The notes: a model not told the origin generated them from the sequence alone. 64,000 bases of DNA from Kribbella solani (GCF_014205295.1 NZ_JACHNF010000001.1:6324001-6388000), one strand, 5' to 3'; counted from the first letter of the stretch, positions 33,974 through 43,454 are shown. Numbers and translations are program-made.

Positions 33974-36010
33974 ATGGACGTGAAGCGCATCTTCCGCGGA
34001 CCCCTGTTCTGGATTGTCGTCGCCTTCCTCGGCGTCTTGGTGATCGGGCAGCTCCTGACCGGCACGACCGGGTACAAGTCCGAGCCGACCGGTCAGGTCG
34101 TGCAGCTGATCCAGCAGGCGAAGTCGTCGAGCGACAAGACGATCAAGTCGGTGACGCTGATCGATCCCGACCAGGAGATCCGGATCGAGAAGACCGACGG
34201 CTCGAAGATCAAGGCCAACTGGGTCGACGGCCAGGCCGACACCCTCGGCAACGATCTCCAGACGCTCTACCAGAACGGAAAGGTCGAGACGTACAACGTC
34301 GAGAATCCGAAGCCGAGTTTCATCGGCCAGGTGTTCTCGACCCTGATTCCCTTCCTGCTGATCGCGGTGGTGTTCATCTTCCTGATGAACTCGATGCAGG
34401 GCGGCGGATCGCGGGTGATGAGCTTCGCCAAGTCCAAGGCCAAGCTGATCACCAAGGACACCCCGAAGACGACGTTCGCGGACGTCGCCGGGTGTGACGA
34501 GGCGATCGAGGAGCTCGGCGAGATCAAGGAGTTCCTGCAGGAGCCGGGCAAGTTCCAGGCGGTCGGGGCGAAGATCCCGAAGGGCGTACTGCTGTACGGC
34601 CAGCCCGGTACCGGTAAGACGCTGCTGGCCCGCGCGGTCGCCGGTGAGGCCGGCGTGCCGTTCTACTCGATCTCCGGCTCGGACTTCGTCGAGATGTTCG
34701 TCGGTGTCGGCGCCTCCCGGGTCCGGGACCTGTTCGAGCAGGCCAAGGCGAACGCCCCGGCGATCGTCTTCATCGACGAGATCGACGCCGTCGGCCGGCA
34801 CCGTGGCGCGGGTCTCGGCGGCGGTCACGACGAGCGCGAGCAGACCCTGAACCAGCTGCTGGTCGAGATGGACGGCTTCGACGTCCGCGGCGGCGTGATC
34901 CTGATCGCGGCCACCAACCGGCCGGACGTGCTGGACCCGGCGCTGCTGCGCCCGGGCCGGTTCGACCGGCAGATCGCCGTCGACGCGCCGGACCTGCCGG
35001 GCCGGGCCCAGATCCTCAAGGTGCACGCCCGTGGCAAGCCGATGGCGCAGGACGTGGACCTGACCGCGGTCGCCCGCCGGACCCCCGGCATGACCGGTGC
35101 CGACCTGGCGAACGTACTGAACGAGGCGGCGCTGCTGACCGCCCGTTCGAACGCGCAGCTGATCGACAACCGCGCGCTGGACGAGGCCATCGACCGCGTG
35201 ATCGCCGGACCGCAGCGGCGTACCCGGCTGATGTCCGACAAGGAGAAGGTGCTGACCGCGTACCACGAGGGCGGCCACGCCCTGGTCGCGGCCGCGCTCC
35301 CGCACTCGGACCCGGTGCAGAAGGTGACGATCCTGCCCCGCGGCCGGGCGCTCGGCTACACGATGGTGATGCCGGACGAGGACAAGTACTCGACCACCCG
35401 GTCGGAGATGCTGGACAAGCTGGCGTACATGCTCGGTGGCCGCGCGGCCGAGGAGATGGTCTTCCACGACCCGACCACCGGTGCCAGCAACGACATCGAG
35501 AAGGCGTCGGCGCTGGCCCGCGCGATGGTCACCCAGTACGGCATGACCGAGCGGCTGGGCGCGATCAAGTTCGGCCAGGACAGCAGCGAGCCGTTCCTGG
35601 GCCGTGACTTCGGCAGCCAGCGGAACTACTCCGAGGAGATCGCGGCCGCGGTCGACGAGGAGGTCGGCAAGCTGATCCTGAACGCGCACCAGGAAGCCTT
35701 CGACATCCTGGTCGAGAACCGGGCCGTCCTCGACCACCTGGTCGAGGAGCTGCTGGAGAAGGAGACGCTGGACAAGCACGAGATCGCCCGCGTCTTCGGG
35801 CCGATCATCAAGCGCGACCGCCGGCCGGCCTGGACCGGGTCGTCGACCCGGATTCCGTCGGACCAGCCGCCGGTGATGCCGGTGCCGACCCGCGGCGAGC
35901 AGAACGGTTCGCTCACCGACGTGCTGCCGGGCGGATCGGTCGGTCCGGACGAGGCGATCCGGCCGCCGGACTACGGCAGCGGCCCGACCCCGCCGCCCAG
36001 CAACCAGTAA
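33974..36010 (+). CDS. ftsH: ATP-dependent zinc metalloprotease FtsH
   Basis: Membrane-anchored AAA+ protease (678 aa) that degrades misfolded and regulatory proteins. Two N-terminal helices (residues about 10-28 and 115-134) flank a small extracytoplasmic domain. The AAA module has Walker A GQPGTGKT (about residues 209-216), Walker [12 protein letters not shown], and the second region of homology [21 protein letters not shown]. The protease zinc site is HEGGH near residue 431. The tail is Pro/Gly-rich and variable. TAGGAGGGA lies upstream. The 195-base gap before it probably holds its own promoter, which I could not place with confidence. Confidence 0.97.
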   Translation: MDVKRIFRGPLFWIVVAFLGVLVIGQLLTGTTGYKSEPTGQVVQLIQQAKSSSDKTIKSVTLIDPDQEIRIEKTDGSKIKANWVDGQADTLGNDLQTLYQNGKVETYNVENPKPSFIGQVFSTLIPFLLIAVVFIFLMNSMQGGGSRVMSFAKSKAKLITKDTPKTTFADVAGCDEAIEELGEIKEFLQEPGKFQAVGAKIPKGVLLYGQPGTGKTLLARAVAGEAGVPFYSISGSDFVEMFVGVGASRVRDLFEQAKANAPAIVFIDEIDAVGRHRGAGLGGGHDEREQTLNQLLVEMDGFDVRGGVILIAATNRPDVLDPALLRPGRFDRQIAVDAPDLPGRAQILKVHARGKPMAQDVDLTAVARRTPGMTGADLANVLNEAALLTARSNAQLIDNRALDEAIDRVIAGPQRRTRLMSDKEKVLTAYHEGGHALVAAALPHSDPVQKVTILPRGRALGYTMVMPDEDKYSTTRSEMLDKLAYMLGGRAAEEMVFHDPTTGASNDIEKASALARAMVTQYGMTERLGAIKFGQDSSEPFLGRDFGSQRNYSEEIAAAVDEEVGKLILNAHQEAFDILVENRAVLDHLVEELLEKETLDKHEIARVFGPIIKRDRRPAWTGSSTRIPSDQPPVMPVPTRGEQNGSLTDVLPGGSVGPDEAIRPPDYGSGPTPPPSNQ

Positions 36011-36030
36011 CCTTCGGCAGGACCAGTGAA

Positions 36031-36057
36031 CGCCGCCACCCGGACCGGGTGGCGGCG
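36031..36057 (+). terminator. Rho-independent terminator after ftsH
   Basis: The 11- to 13-bp stem CGCCGCCACCC(GG) / (CC)GGGTGGCGGCG with a very short loop, followed by TTTTCG, lies 20 bases past the ftsH stop and 52 bases before folE. Confidence 0.9.
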
Positions 36058-36108
36058 TTTTCGTTGCCCGGGCCGGTAGCGTTCGAAGTCTGCCGTCAGG
36101 AGGCCTGG

Positions 36109-36681
36109 ATGACATCACCGAACTTCGACCACGGGCGGGCCGAGCGGGCCGTCCGGGAGCTGCTGATCGCGATCGGCGAGGACCCGGACCGCGAAGGGCT
36201 CCGGGACACTCCGGCCCGGGTGGCGCGCTCGTACGCGGAGATCACCGCCGGGCTCGGGCAGACCGCCGAGGACGTACTGACCACCACCTTCGCGCTCGAG
36301 CACGACGAGATGGTGCTGGTGAAGGACATCGAGGTGTGGAGCCTGTGCGAGCACCACCTGGTGCCGTTCACCGGGGTCGCGCACGTCGGCTACATCCCGA
36401 GCCGGGACGGCCGGGTGACCGGGCTGTCCAAGCTGGCCCGGCTGGTCGACGTGTACGCGAAGCGGCCGCAGGTCCAGGAACGGTTGACCACCCAGGTCGC
36501 CGAGTCGCTGGTGGAGCTGCTGCAGCCGCGGGGCGTGATCGTGGTGATCGAGTGCGAGCACCTGTGCATGACCATGCGCGGTGTCCGGAAACCGGGCGCG
36601 AAGACGATCACTTCGGCGGTCCGCGGCCAGCTCCGGAACCCGGTCACCCGCGCGGAGGCGATGAGTCTGATCGTCGGCTGA
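36109..36681 (+). CDS. folE: GTP cyclohydrolase I
   Basis: A 190-aa enzyme that opens GTP to dihydroneopterin triphosphate, the first step of folate synthesis. It has [20 protein letters not shown] (zinc Cys and His), [23 protein letters not shown] and [18 protein letters not shown] (second zinc Cys). The ATG at 36109 is preceded by AGGAGG. It lies between a terminator and the protease gene, so it may be monocistronic. Confidence 0.96.
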   Translation: MTSPNFDHGRAERAVRELLIAIGEDPDREGLRDTPARVARSYAEITAGLGQTAEDVLTTTFALEHDEMVLVKDIEVWSLCEHHLVPFTGVAHVGYIPSRDGRVTGLSKLARLVDVYAKRPQVQERLTTQVAESLVELLQPRGVIVVIECEHLCMTMRGVRKPGAKTITSAVRGQLRNPVTRAEAMSLIVG

Positions 36682-36812
36682 GCCGTAGCCCGGGAACCGG
36701 TGTGATCGTTGACGTTTAAGAGACAAGCCCTCTGGACATTCTGTTGCTGAACGTTTACTTTCCGTAGTGGCGCTTGGCCAACGGGGACCAGGCGCTGGTG
36801 TGAGGAGGACAG

Positions 36813-37958
36813 ATGTCGGGGCGTTTCCGGGTCGGCGCCGCACTGGCCGGAGTCGTCGTCCTGACGACCACCGGCCTGGTCGCGGCGAACTGGGCCACCG
36901 CCGGGACAGCGGACCAGCCAGACCCGCAACCGGCCGCCAAACCGGCCGGCCCGGTGACCAACCCGCTGCTCGCGGAGACGCTGGAATCGGAGCTCGGCTC
37001 CGACTCGGGTGTGGTCGGCAGCTACTACGACGAGGCCGGTGAGCTGATCGTCGCGGTCTCGAACCTGTCGACGGCCGCGCTGGTCCGGCAGATCGGCGCG
37101 GTGCCGCGACTGGTCAAGTTCACCGCCCGGCAACTGAACGCCGTCCAGGGCGAGCTGAACCAGCTGGCCAGTACGTCCAGTGCCGGCAAGGTCCGGTCCT
37201 GGTACGTCGACCCGATCACCGGCACCGTCGTCGTCTCGGTGCCGAAGAACGCGCACGACCTGATCACCAACCGGTTCCTGCGCCGGGCCGAGGCGAACGG
37301 CGACCGGGTGACGGTCCGCAGGGTGGCCGGCACGATCCGGACCACCGCCGACGACTTCGGGCTGCGCGGCGGCCTCCAGGTCGACAAGAACACCGGGTAC
37401 GTGTGCTCGCTCGGCTTCAACGCCCGCACCCGCAAGGGCAATCGGATCTTTCTGACGGCCGGCCACTGTACGTCCGGCAAGCCGTCGTTCTCGCGGAACG
37501 GCTACGTCCTCGGGAACACGTACACCTCCACCTTCCCCGGCCACGACTTCGGTTCGGTCGGCGTGATCGAAGGCTGGGACCAGCAGGGGTACGTCGAGGG
37601 CTGGGGCAGCGGGAACGTCGCGGTGAAGGGGATCGCGGACGCGACCGTCGGCTCGACGGTGTGCAAGTCCGGGAAGAGCACCGGCTGGACCTGCGGCCGG
37701 ATCGTGGCCCGGAACGTGACCGTCAACTACGGCAACAACCGCGTCGTCCGCGGGCTGTTCCAGCACACCGCCTGCGTCGAGTCCGGTGACTCCGGTGGCG
37801 CGAACATGACCGGCAACTACGCGCAGGGCATCACCAGCGGCGCGGCGCTGATCGACGGGCAGTGCCTGGAGAAGTCCGGGCAGACCAACGAGTCGTACGC
37901 CCAGCCGATCGGCGAGGTGCTCCGCGCCACCGAGTCCCGCCTGATCCTCGCCAACTGA
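36813..37958 (+). CDS. secreted chymotrypsin-fold serine protease (streptogrisin/alpha-lytic type)
   Basis: A 381-aa exported S1 peptidase with a signal peptide (VGAALAGVVVLTTTGLVAANW). A prosegment of about 150 residues includes an alpha-lytic-protease-like folding domain (GSYYDEAGELIVAVSNLSTAALVRQIG). The mature domain (about residues 190-381) has the triad His in FLTAGHC, Asp in GHDFGSVGV and Ser in VESGDSGGANM. Cys pairs flank the His and Ser loops. The ATG has GAGGAGGA upstream. It interrupts the folate gene run between folE and folP and probably has its own promoter. Confidence 0.9.
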   Translation: MSGRFRVGAALAGVVVLTTTGLVAANWATAGTADQPDPQPAAKPAGPVTNPLLAETLESELGSDSGVVGSYYDEAGELIVAVSNLSTAALVRQIGAVPRLVKFTARQLNAVQGELNQLASTSSAGKVRSWYVDPITGTVVVSVPKNAHDLITNRFLRRAEANGDRVTVRRVAGTIRTTADDFGLRGGLQVDKNTGYVCSLGFNARTRKGNRIFLTAGHCTSGKPSFSRNGYVLGNTYTSTFPGHDFGSVGVIEGWDQQGYVEGWGSGNVAVKGIADATVGSTVCKSGKSTGWTCGRIVARNVTVNYGNNRVVRGLFQHTACVESGDSGGANMTGNYAQGITSGAALIDGQCLEKSGQTNESYAQPIGEVLRATESRLILAN

Positions 37959-38068
37959 CCTTCGCCGGCAACCCGTCCCGTACGCCGTTCAGCGCCTGTT
38001 CGACCGGCCGGCCGGTCAAATCGGCGGCTGCCTGTCGGGGTGGGGGTGCGGGCTACTACGGTGTGTGG

Positions 38069-38926
38069 GTGAGAACTGGGTCGTGGGGTCACGTGGACGG
38101 ACTGCCGGTCGTGGACCGGTGTCTCGTCATGGGCGTGGTCAACGTGACGCCGGACTCGTTCTCGGACGGCGGCAAGTGGTTCGAGCCGGAGGCGGCGATC
38201 AAGCACGGCCGCGAGTTGCTGGCCGAAGGCGCCGACCTGCTGGACGTCGGCGGCGAGTCGACCCGGCCGGGGGCGGCGCGGCCGGAGCCGGACGAGGAGA
38301 TCCGCCGGGTGCTGCCGGTGATCGAGGCGCTCGCGGCCGAGGGCGCGATCATCTCGGTGGACACGATGCGGGCACACGTCGCGGAGCTGATGCTGGACGC
38401 CGGCGCCACCATGATCAACGACGTCTCCGGCGGCCAGGCCGACCCGGACATGCTGCCGCTGGTCGCCGAGCGGAAGGCGCCGTACCTGTGCATGCACTGG
38501 CGCGGCCACTCGATCGACATGCAGAACCGGGCGGAGTACGGCGATGTGGTCGCCGAGGTGATCGCCGAGCTGGCCGAACGGCTCGAAGCGCTGAGCCGGG
38601 CCGGCGTCGATCTGAACCGGGTGGCGATCGACCCGGGGCTCGGGTTCGCGAAGCACGCGGGTCACAACTGGGAGATTCTTCGCCGGATCCGGGAATTCGC
38701 GGTACTGGAGCGGCCGTTGTTGATCGCTGCGTCCCGGAAGGCGTTCCTCGGTAGGCTGCTCGCCGACGAACAGACCGGTGCACCCAGACCGGCGGTACGA
38801 AGAGACGATGCGAGCGCGGCCGTCACCGCCCTGGCCGCCGCCGCGGGAGCCTGGTGTGTCCGGGCGCACGCGGTGGCACCGAGCGCGGACGCGGTCCGGG
38901 TAGCGAAGAGATGGGGAACTGTATGA
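38069..38926 (+). CDS. folP: dihydropteroate synthase
   Basis: A 285-aa TIM-barrel enzyme that joins p-aminobenzoate to the pterin pyrophosphate; the sulfonamide target. All motifs are present: MGVVNVTPDSFSDGG, DVGGESTRPGA, INDVSGG, CMHWRGHS, AIDPGLGFAKHAGHNWEIL, ASRKAFLG and the terminal VRAHAV. GTG 38069 is used (VRTGSWGHVDG); GTG 38063 is also possible. Its stop overlaps the next start (ATGA). Confidence 0.95.
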   Translation: MRTGSWGHVDGLPVVDRCLVMGVVNVTPDSFSDGGKWFEPEAAIKHGRELLAEGADLLDVGGESTRPGAARPEPDEEIRRVLPVIEALAAEGAIISVDTMRAHVAELMLDAGATMINDVSGGQADPDMLPLVAERKAPYLCMHWRGHSIDMQNRAEYGDVVAEVIAELAERLEALSRAGVDLNRVAIDPGLGFAKHAGHNWEILRRIREFAVLERPLLIAASRKAFLGRLLADEQTGAPRPAVRRDDASAAVTALAAAAGAWCVRAHAVAPSADAVRVAKRWGTV

Positions 38927-39408
38927 CCGACGGACCCACCGGCGCTCCGCGTCCCGGCGCGGGCGGTGCGGGCGCGTCCGGCGCCCGGGTGGACGACGTC
39001 GTACTGGCCGCCAACACCGCGTTCTACAACGCGTTCGAGGCCGGCGACCTGGATCTGATGGCGGCGGTCTGGCTGCCGGAACCCGATCCGGTCTGCATTC
39101 ATCCCGGCAACGCGGCGATCTCCGGGTACGCGGAGCTGATGCGCGCCTGGGCGATGATCTTCGCCAACACCCCGTACATCCAGTTCTTCCTCACCGACGT
39201 GCGGGTACGGGTGGATGAAGACGTGGCGTACGTCACGTGTACGGAGAATGTCCTGTCGTCGGGCGAAGGCGCGCCGGAGGAAGGATTCGCCGGTGGTATG
39301 GCGCTGGCCACGAACGTTTTCCGGAAAACTTCCTCCGGCTGGCGGTTGTGGATTCACCATGCCTCACCGGTACTGTCGTCTGGGGGCCGACAGGAGGAGG
39401 CGCCGTGA
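38923..39408 (+). CDS. SnoaL/NTF2-like protein in the folate operon
   Basis: A 161-aa protein with an NTF2/SnoaL-like fold: AANTAFYNAFEAGDLDLMAAVW, CIHPGNAAISGYAELMRAWAMIF and WRLWIHHASPV. A disordered Gly/Ala-rich N-terminus precedes it. Its start and stop overlap folP and folB by 4 bases each, so it is locked into the folate operon. Its job there is unknown; a small-molecule binding or isomerase role is only possible. Confidence 0.83.
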   Translation: MTDGPTGAPRPGAGGAGASGARVDDVVLAANTAFYNAFEAGDLDLMAAVWLPEPDPVCIHPGNAAISGYAELMRAWAMIFANTPYIQFFLTDVRVRVDEDVAYVTCTENVLSSGEGAPEEGFAGGMALATNVFRKTSSGWRLWIHHASPVLSSGGRQEEAP

Positions 39409-39818
39409 CGGAGCGAAGCGAGGTCACACAACGCTGCGTCCCGAACCCGCCTGACGTGATCGAGATCCGTGGGATCCGTGGATTCGGACGGCACGGGGTC
39501 TTCGATCACGAAAAGGCCGACGGGCAGGAGTTCGTCGTGGATGTCCGGCTGGAGCTGGACACCCGGCCCGCCGCTGCCTCCGACGACCTGGCCGACACCG
39601 TGAACTACGGGGTGGTGGCCGAGCGGGTGCACCAGGCGATCGAGACCGATCCGGTGGACCTGATCGAGACCCTCGCCCAGCGGATCGCCGATCTCTGTCT
39701 CGCCGACGACCGGGTGACAGCGACGGCAGTGACCATCCACAAACCCTCGGCGCCGATCACGGTGCCGTTCGACGACGTTGTCCTGACCGTGCAGCGCAGA
39801 GCCGGAGAATCCTCGTGA
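39405..39818 (+). CDS. folB: dihydroneopterin aldolase
   Basis: A 137-aa enzyme that cleaves dihydroneopterin to hydroxymethyl-dihydropterin. It has IEIRGIRGFGRHGVFDHEKADGQEFVVDV, DTVNYGVVAERVHQAIET with the conserved Tyr, LIETLAQRIAD with the pterin-binding Glu, and IHKPSAPI. The GTG overlaps the upstream stop and its own stop overlaps folK. The first 15 residues are a non-conserved extension. Confidence 0.95.
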   Translation: MTERSEVTQRCVPNPPDVIEIRGIRGFGRHGVFDHEKADGQEFVVDVRLELDTRPAAASDDLADTVNYGVVAERVHQAIETDPVDLIETLAQRIADLCLADDRVTATAVTIHKPSAPITVPFDDVVLTVQRRAGESS

Positions 39819-40372
39819 CTGAGACCCCTAGTCCCCACGTCATCGACGCGGACACCCTGAGCGGCGGCCTGAAGCCGATCCGCCAGGTGATCCTGTCGCT
39901 CGGCAGCAATCTCGGCGACCGTGAGGCGAACCTGCAGGGCGCGGTCGACGCGCTCCGGGACACCCCGGACGTCGTGGTGGTCGAGGTCTCGCCGGTGTAC
40001 GAGACCCAGCCCGTCGGCGGACCGGAGGAGTCCGGCCCGTACCTGAACATCGTCCTGCTCGCCGACAGCACGCTGGCGGTCGACCTGCTGCTGGAGCGCG
40101 CGCACGCGGTCGAGCAGGCGTTCGGCCGGGAGCGTGGCGTACCGGGCGCGCCGCGGACCCTGGACGTGGACCTGATCACCTACGGGCAGAAGACGATCGA
40201 GTCCGAGGAGCTGACCATCCCGCACCCGCGGGCGCACGAGCGGGCGTTCGTACTGGCGCCGTGGCTGGACATCGAGCGGGACGCGGTCCTGCCCGGTCAT
40301 GGCCCGGTCGCCGAACTGCTCGCCAAGGTCGGCACCGAGGGCGTGACCAAGCTCGACATCGAGCTGCAGTAG
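39815..40372 (+). CDS. folK: 2-amino-4-hydroxy-6-hydroxymethyldihydropteridine diphosphokinase
   Basis: A 185-aa HPPK that transfers pyrophosphate from ATP to the pterin, making the FolP substrate. Key segments are ILSLGSNLGDREANLQGAVDAL, VYETQPVGGPEESGPYLNIV, GVPGAPRTLDVDLITYG and IPHPRAHERAFVLAPW. It starts at a GTG overlapping folB by 4 bases and shares one base with the next gene. Confidence 0.96.
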   Translation: MTETPSPHVIDADTLSGGLKPIRQVILSLGSNLGDREANLQGAVDALRDTPDVVVVEVSPVYETQPVGGPEESGPYLNIVLLADSTLAVDLLLERAHAVEQAFGRERGVPGAPRTLDVDLITYGQKTIESEELTIPHPRAHERAFVLAPWLDIERDAVLPGHGPVAELLAKVGTEGVTKLDIELQ

Positions 40373-40893
40373 TGGCACCGGGCGGTACCGAGCCCGGCCG
40401 GGCGCCCGGGGACAAGCAGGAACCGCCGCACCCGGGTTCGGTGCGGCCGACGTCGCGCCGGCTGCTGGTCGCGATCGCCGTCCTCGGCGTCGCGGTCGGC
40501 GTCACGCTGGTGAAGGCGATCGAGGCCGGCGGCGGGGTCGCGCCGTCGCTGTCCTGGCTGACGCTGGTCGCCTGGGCGTTCCTGGCCGCGCTGCTGTTCG
40601 CGGCGGCCCGGAACACCCACCAGCGGATCCAGGTCCGGCACGAACGGGTCGAATCGTCGCGCGCGGTCTTCCTGTTGATGATCGGCAAGGCAAGCGCTTT
40701 CGTCGGCGCGTTGTGCACCGGTGTTTACACAGGGTTCGCGTTATCCTTCCTGCAGGCAGTGGGCTCCTCGGGGCCTCGTAACCGTGTGATCATGGCCGGT
40801 GCCGCGGCGGTGATCTCTGTGCTGGTCGTCACGGCCGGATTGTTGCTCGAACGTGCGTGTCGCATTCCCAAGGACCCGGACGAAACCCCTTAA
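40372..40893 (+). CDS. DUF3180 membrane protein
   Basis: A 173-aa actinobacterial membrane protein. After a disordered Pro-rich N-terminus come four helices (LLVAIAVLGVAVGVTLV, WLTLVAWAFLAALLFAA, SAFVGALCTGVYTGFALSFL, AAVISVLVVTAGLLL). The motif MIGKASAFVGA matches DUF3180, which is found next to folK in this phylum. The GTG start at 40372 lies inside the folK TAG stop. Function unknown. Confidence 0.85.
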   Translation: MAPGGTEPGRAPGDKQEPPHPGSVRPTSRRLLVAIAVLGVAVGVTLVKAIEAGGGVAPSLSWLTLVAWAFLAALLFAAARNTHQRIQVRHERVESSRAVFLLMIGKASAFVGALCTGVYTGFALSFLQAVGSSGPRNRVIMAGAAAVISVLVVTAGLLLERACRIPKDPDETP

Positions 40894-40904
40894 CATGACG
40901 ACCC

Positions 40905-41345
40905 ATGGGGTCAAGGGGTAGCCGCCGTCGAACCAGGACCACAGTTCTCACCGTCGCCAACGGTCTGGTGATCGTTGTCTGTCTGGGCGTGAGTATCGCC
41001 CTGTTCTCACAGAACGCCTGGATTCTCCGGGCGGCCGCCGGGGGCGCTGTCCTGGTCGCGATCGCTGCCTCGGTGCTGTTCCGGCACCAGCTGCTGGTGG
41101 AGCGGCTGAAGCACTCCGACGAACGCGCGCAGGTCGCGCAGGAGTACTCGCGGATCACCAGCGCGCGGGTGGTCGAGAACGCCGAGTTCGTCGACCTGAT
41201 GCAGCGCCGGCTGGACAAGATCGACCAGCGCCTGGACAAGATCGACGAGGAGGTCGCGACCGTGGTCGCGGCCGGCGACAAACACTCCCAGGCCGAGGCC
41301 CCGACCGTCGTCGACCTCAAACTCCGCGGCCTCGCCGCCTCCTGA
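40905..41345 (+). CDS. small two-helix membrane protein with C-terminal coiled coil
   Basis: A 146-aa protein with a basic N-terminus, two membrane helices (VANGLVIVVCLGVSIALF and ILRAAAGGAVLVAIAASVLF), then a heptad-rich cytoplasmic segment including RRLDKIDQRLDKIDEEVATV with a repeated RLDKID unit. I do not recognise the family. It lies 11 bases after the DUF3180 gene and ends the folate run. Confidence 0.78.
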   Translation: MGSRGSRRRTRTTVLTVANGLVIVVCLGVSIALFSQNAWILRAAAGGAVLVAIAASVLFRHQLLVERLKHSDERAQVAQEYSRITSARVVENAEFVDLMQRRLDKIDQRLDKIDEEVATVVAAGDKHSQAEAPTVVDLKLRGLAAS

Positions 41346-41360
41346 CAGCCCTCCACACGA

Positions 41361-41437
41361 GTGGATATCCACCGTTGTGGTGGGTTCTCCACCCGTATAC
41401 CGGTGGAGAACCCACCACGGCAGTGGATATCCACTGC
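41361..41437. repeat. cluster of palindromes with GTGG-N4/5-CCAC sites
   Basis: GTGGATATCCAC occurs at 41361-41372 and again inside the 18-bp palindrome 41420-41437. Between them perfect 17-bp arms (41377-41393 and 41402-41418) flank CGTATACC. Every part contains GTGG-N4/5-CCAC, giving four copies in 77 bases. It fills the gap before the inositol-monophosphatase-family gene. Confidence 0.85.
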
Positions 41438-41460
41438 TGTGGGGTGGGTAGGTTGGGCCT

Positions 41461-42231
41461 GTGGAACTTGCCGAGTTGTTGAAGGTTGCCGGGGCCGCGG
41501 TCGAGCGGGGGCGGGCGGTGACCGCGTCGCGGGCGCCGGGGGAGCTGACCTCGAAGGGCGACCGGGACATGGCGTCCGAGGTGGACTTCGCGGTCGAGCG
41601 GGAAGTCCGGGCGTTCCTGGAGCGCGAGACGCCGGAGATCGGCGTGCTCGGTGAGGAAGAAGGCGGCGCCACCGACGGGACCCGCTGGGTGCTCGACCCG
41701 GTCGACGGCACGGTGAACTTCATCCACGGCGTACCGCTGTGGGCCATCTCGCTCGGGCTGATCCACGAAGGCCGGGCGGTCGCGGGCGTGATCGACCACC
41801 CCGCGCTGGGTACGACGTACGCAGCCGCCGAAGGCCTCGGCGCGACCTGCAACGGGCGGGCGATCCGGGGCAGCGAGTGCACCGATCTGACCGACGCGCT
41901 GGTGTCGATCGGTGACTACGCGGTCGGGCCGGACGCGGAGCAGGTGAACGCCGAACGGGTCGCGCTGACCGAGCGGCTCTACCCGCGGGTGCAGCGGCTG
42001 CGGATGATCGGTACAGCCGCTACGGCGCTGACGTGGACAGCACACGGGTACTTCGACGCGATGATCCTGTTCTCGAACAAGCCGTGGGACACGATGGCCG
42101 GCGTCGCGATCTGCCGTGAAGCGGGTGTGACCGTGCTGGACCTCGACGGCACCGAGCACGCGCCGGAATCCCGTGGCGTCTTCGCGGTCGCGGAGGGCAT
42201 CCGCGAACCGTTGCAGGAGCTTCTGGGCTGA
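41461..42231 (+). CDS. inositol-monophosphatase-family phosphatase (possible histidinol phosphatase)
   Basis: A 256-aa Mg-dependent phosphatase. It has the metal-site motifs LGEEEGG (Glu), LDPVDGTVNFIHG (Asp, Asp) and SNKPWDTMAGVAICREAG (Asp). Members hydrolyse inositol phosphates, histidinol phosphate, PAP or fructose bisphosphate, and the sequence does not decide between them. The start is a GTG at 41461, directly after the palindrome cluster, which may be its control region. Confidence 0.87.
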   Translation: MELAELLKVAGAAVERGRAVTASRAPGELTSKGDRDMASEVDFAVEREVRAFLERETPEIGVLGEEEGGATDGTRWVLDPVDGTVNFIHGVPLWAISLGLIHEGRAVAGVIDHPALGTTYAAAEGLGATCNGRAIRGSECTDLTDALVSIGDYAVGPDAEQVNAERVALTERLYPRVQRLRMIGTAATALTWTAHGYFDAMILFSNKPWDTMAGVAICREAGVTVLDLDGTEHAPESRGVFAVAEGIREPLQELLG

Positions 42232-42234
42232 TCC

Positions 42235-43428
42235 CTACTTGTCGATGTCGCCGACGACGAAGAACATGCTGCCGAGGATCGCGATCATGTCCGGGATCAT
42301 CGTGCCGGGCAGCAGCGCCGGCAGCGCCGAGATGTTGTTGAAGCTGGCCGATCGCAGTTTTAGCCGCCACGGGGTCTTGTCGCCGCGGGAGACCAGGTAG
42401 TAGCCGTTGATTCCTAATGGGCTCTCGGTCCAGGCGTACGTCTGGCCTTCCGGGACCTTGAGGATCTTCGGCAGCCGGACGTTCACCGGCCCGGCGGGCA
42501 TCGTTGACAGCTTGTCCAGGCAGGCGTCGACGAGGTCGAGTGACACCTTCACCTGTTCGAGCAGGACCGCGAAACGCGCGTAGCAGTCGCCTTCGGGGCG
42601 GGTCACGACGCGAAGTACGTCGGTCAGCTCGCCGTACGCCAGGTAGGGCTCGTCGCGGCGGAGGTCCGCGTCCACGCCGGAGGCACGGGCGATCGGCCCG
42701 GAGACGCCGTACTGCGCGACGAGCTCGGGGGAGAGTTTGCCGACGCCGACCGTCCGGGCGCGGAAGATCTCGTTGCCGAGGATGATCTCCTCGATGTCGG
42801 GCAACCGGCCGCGGACCGCCGCGGAGGCGGCGGCGGCGCGGCCGAGCCAGCCGTACGGCAGGTCCTCCTTCAGGCCGCCGACCCGGTTGAACATGTAGTG
42901 CATCCGGCCGCCGGACAGTTCCTCCATCACGGCCTGGATCGTCTCGCGCTCCCGGAACGCGTAGAACACCGGCGTGATCGCGCCGAGTTCCAGCGGGTAC
43001 GAGCCGAGGAACATCAGGTGGTTGAGCACCCGGTTCAGCTCGGCGAGCAGCGTACGCAGCCAGACCGCGCGCTCCGGGACTTCCAGGCCCATCATCCGCT
43101 CGACCGCGATGACGACGCCGAGCTCGTTGGCGAAGGCGGACAGCCAGTCGTGCCGGTTCGCGAGCACGATGATCTGCCGGTAGTCGCGGACCTCGAACAG
43201 TTTCTCCGCGCCGCGGTGCATGTAGCCGATGATCGGTTCGCAGCCGACGATCCGCTCGCCGTCGAGGGTCAGCCGGAGCCGCAGGACGCCGTGGGTGGCC
43301 GGATGCTGCGGCCCGATGTTGAGCACCATGTCGGTGGTCGGCAGGTCCGAACCGGCCCCACCACGCTCGTACGCGGGGTCGAATCCGGCAGCTCCGGCCC
43401 CGACTCCAACCACTCTTTCGGTGCTCAT
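42235..43428 (-). CDS. nuoD: NADH-quinone oxidoreductase subunit D paralogue, outside a nuo operon
   Basis: A 397-aa protein of the 49-kDa complex I/hydrogenase large-subunit family. It has [50 protein letters not shown] and the quinone-pocket end [36 protein letters not shown]. These match NuoD well. No other nuo gene lies in the window. It is likely a second copy (NuoD2) of the kind I recall from streptomycetes near ftsH/folK (unverified). Whether it joins complex I is unknown. The start is the ATG of MSTERVVG. Confidence 0.9.
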   Translation of the reverse strand: MSTERVVGVGAGAAGFDPAYERGGAGSDLPTTDMVLNIGPQHPATHGVLRLRLTLDGERIVGCEPIIGYMHRGAEKLFEVRDYRQIIVLANRHDWLSAFANELGVVIAVERMMGLEVPERAVWLRTLLAELNRVLNHLMFLGSYPLELGAITPVFYAFRERETIQAVMEELSGGRMHYMFNRVGGLKEDLPYGWLGRAAAASAAVRGRLPDIEEIILGNEIFRARTVGVGKLSPELVAQYGVSGPIARASGVDADLRRDEPYLAYGELTDVLRVVTRPEGDCYARFAVLLEQVKVSLDLVDACLDKLSTMPAGPVNVRLPKILKVPEGQTYAWTESPLGINGYYLVSRGDKTPWRLKLRSASFNNISALPALLPGTMIPDMIAILGSMFFVVGDIDK

Positions 43429-43454
43429 GCCCTCTATCGTGACAGGCTGGGGGC

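Noticed and set aside
33917-36118. 733-aa minus-strand frame over ftsH
   Set aside because: Mirror of a complete FtsH with all motifs; composition is Arg/Leu/Val/Asp-rich as expected for the complement.
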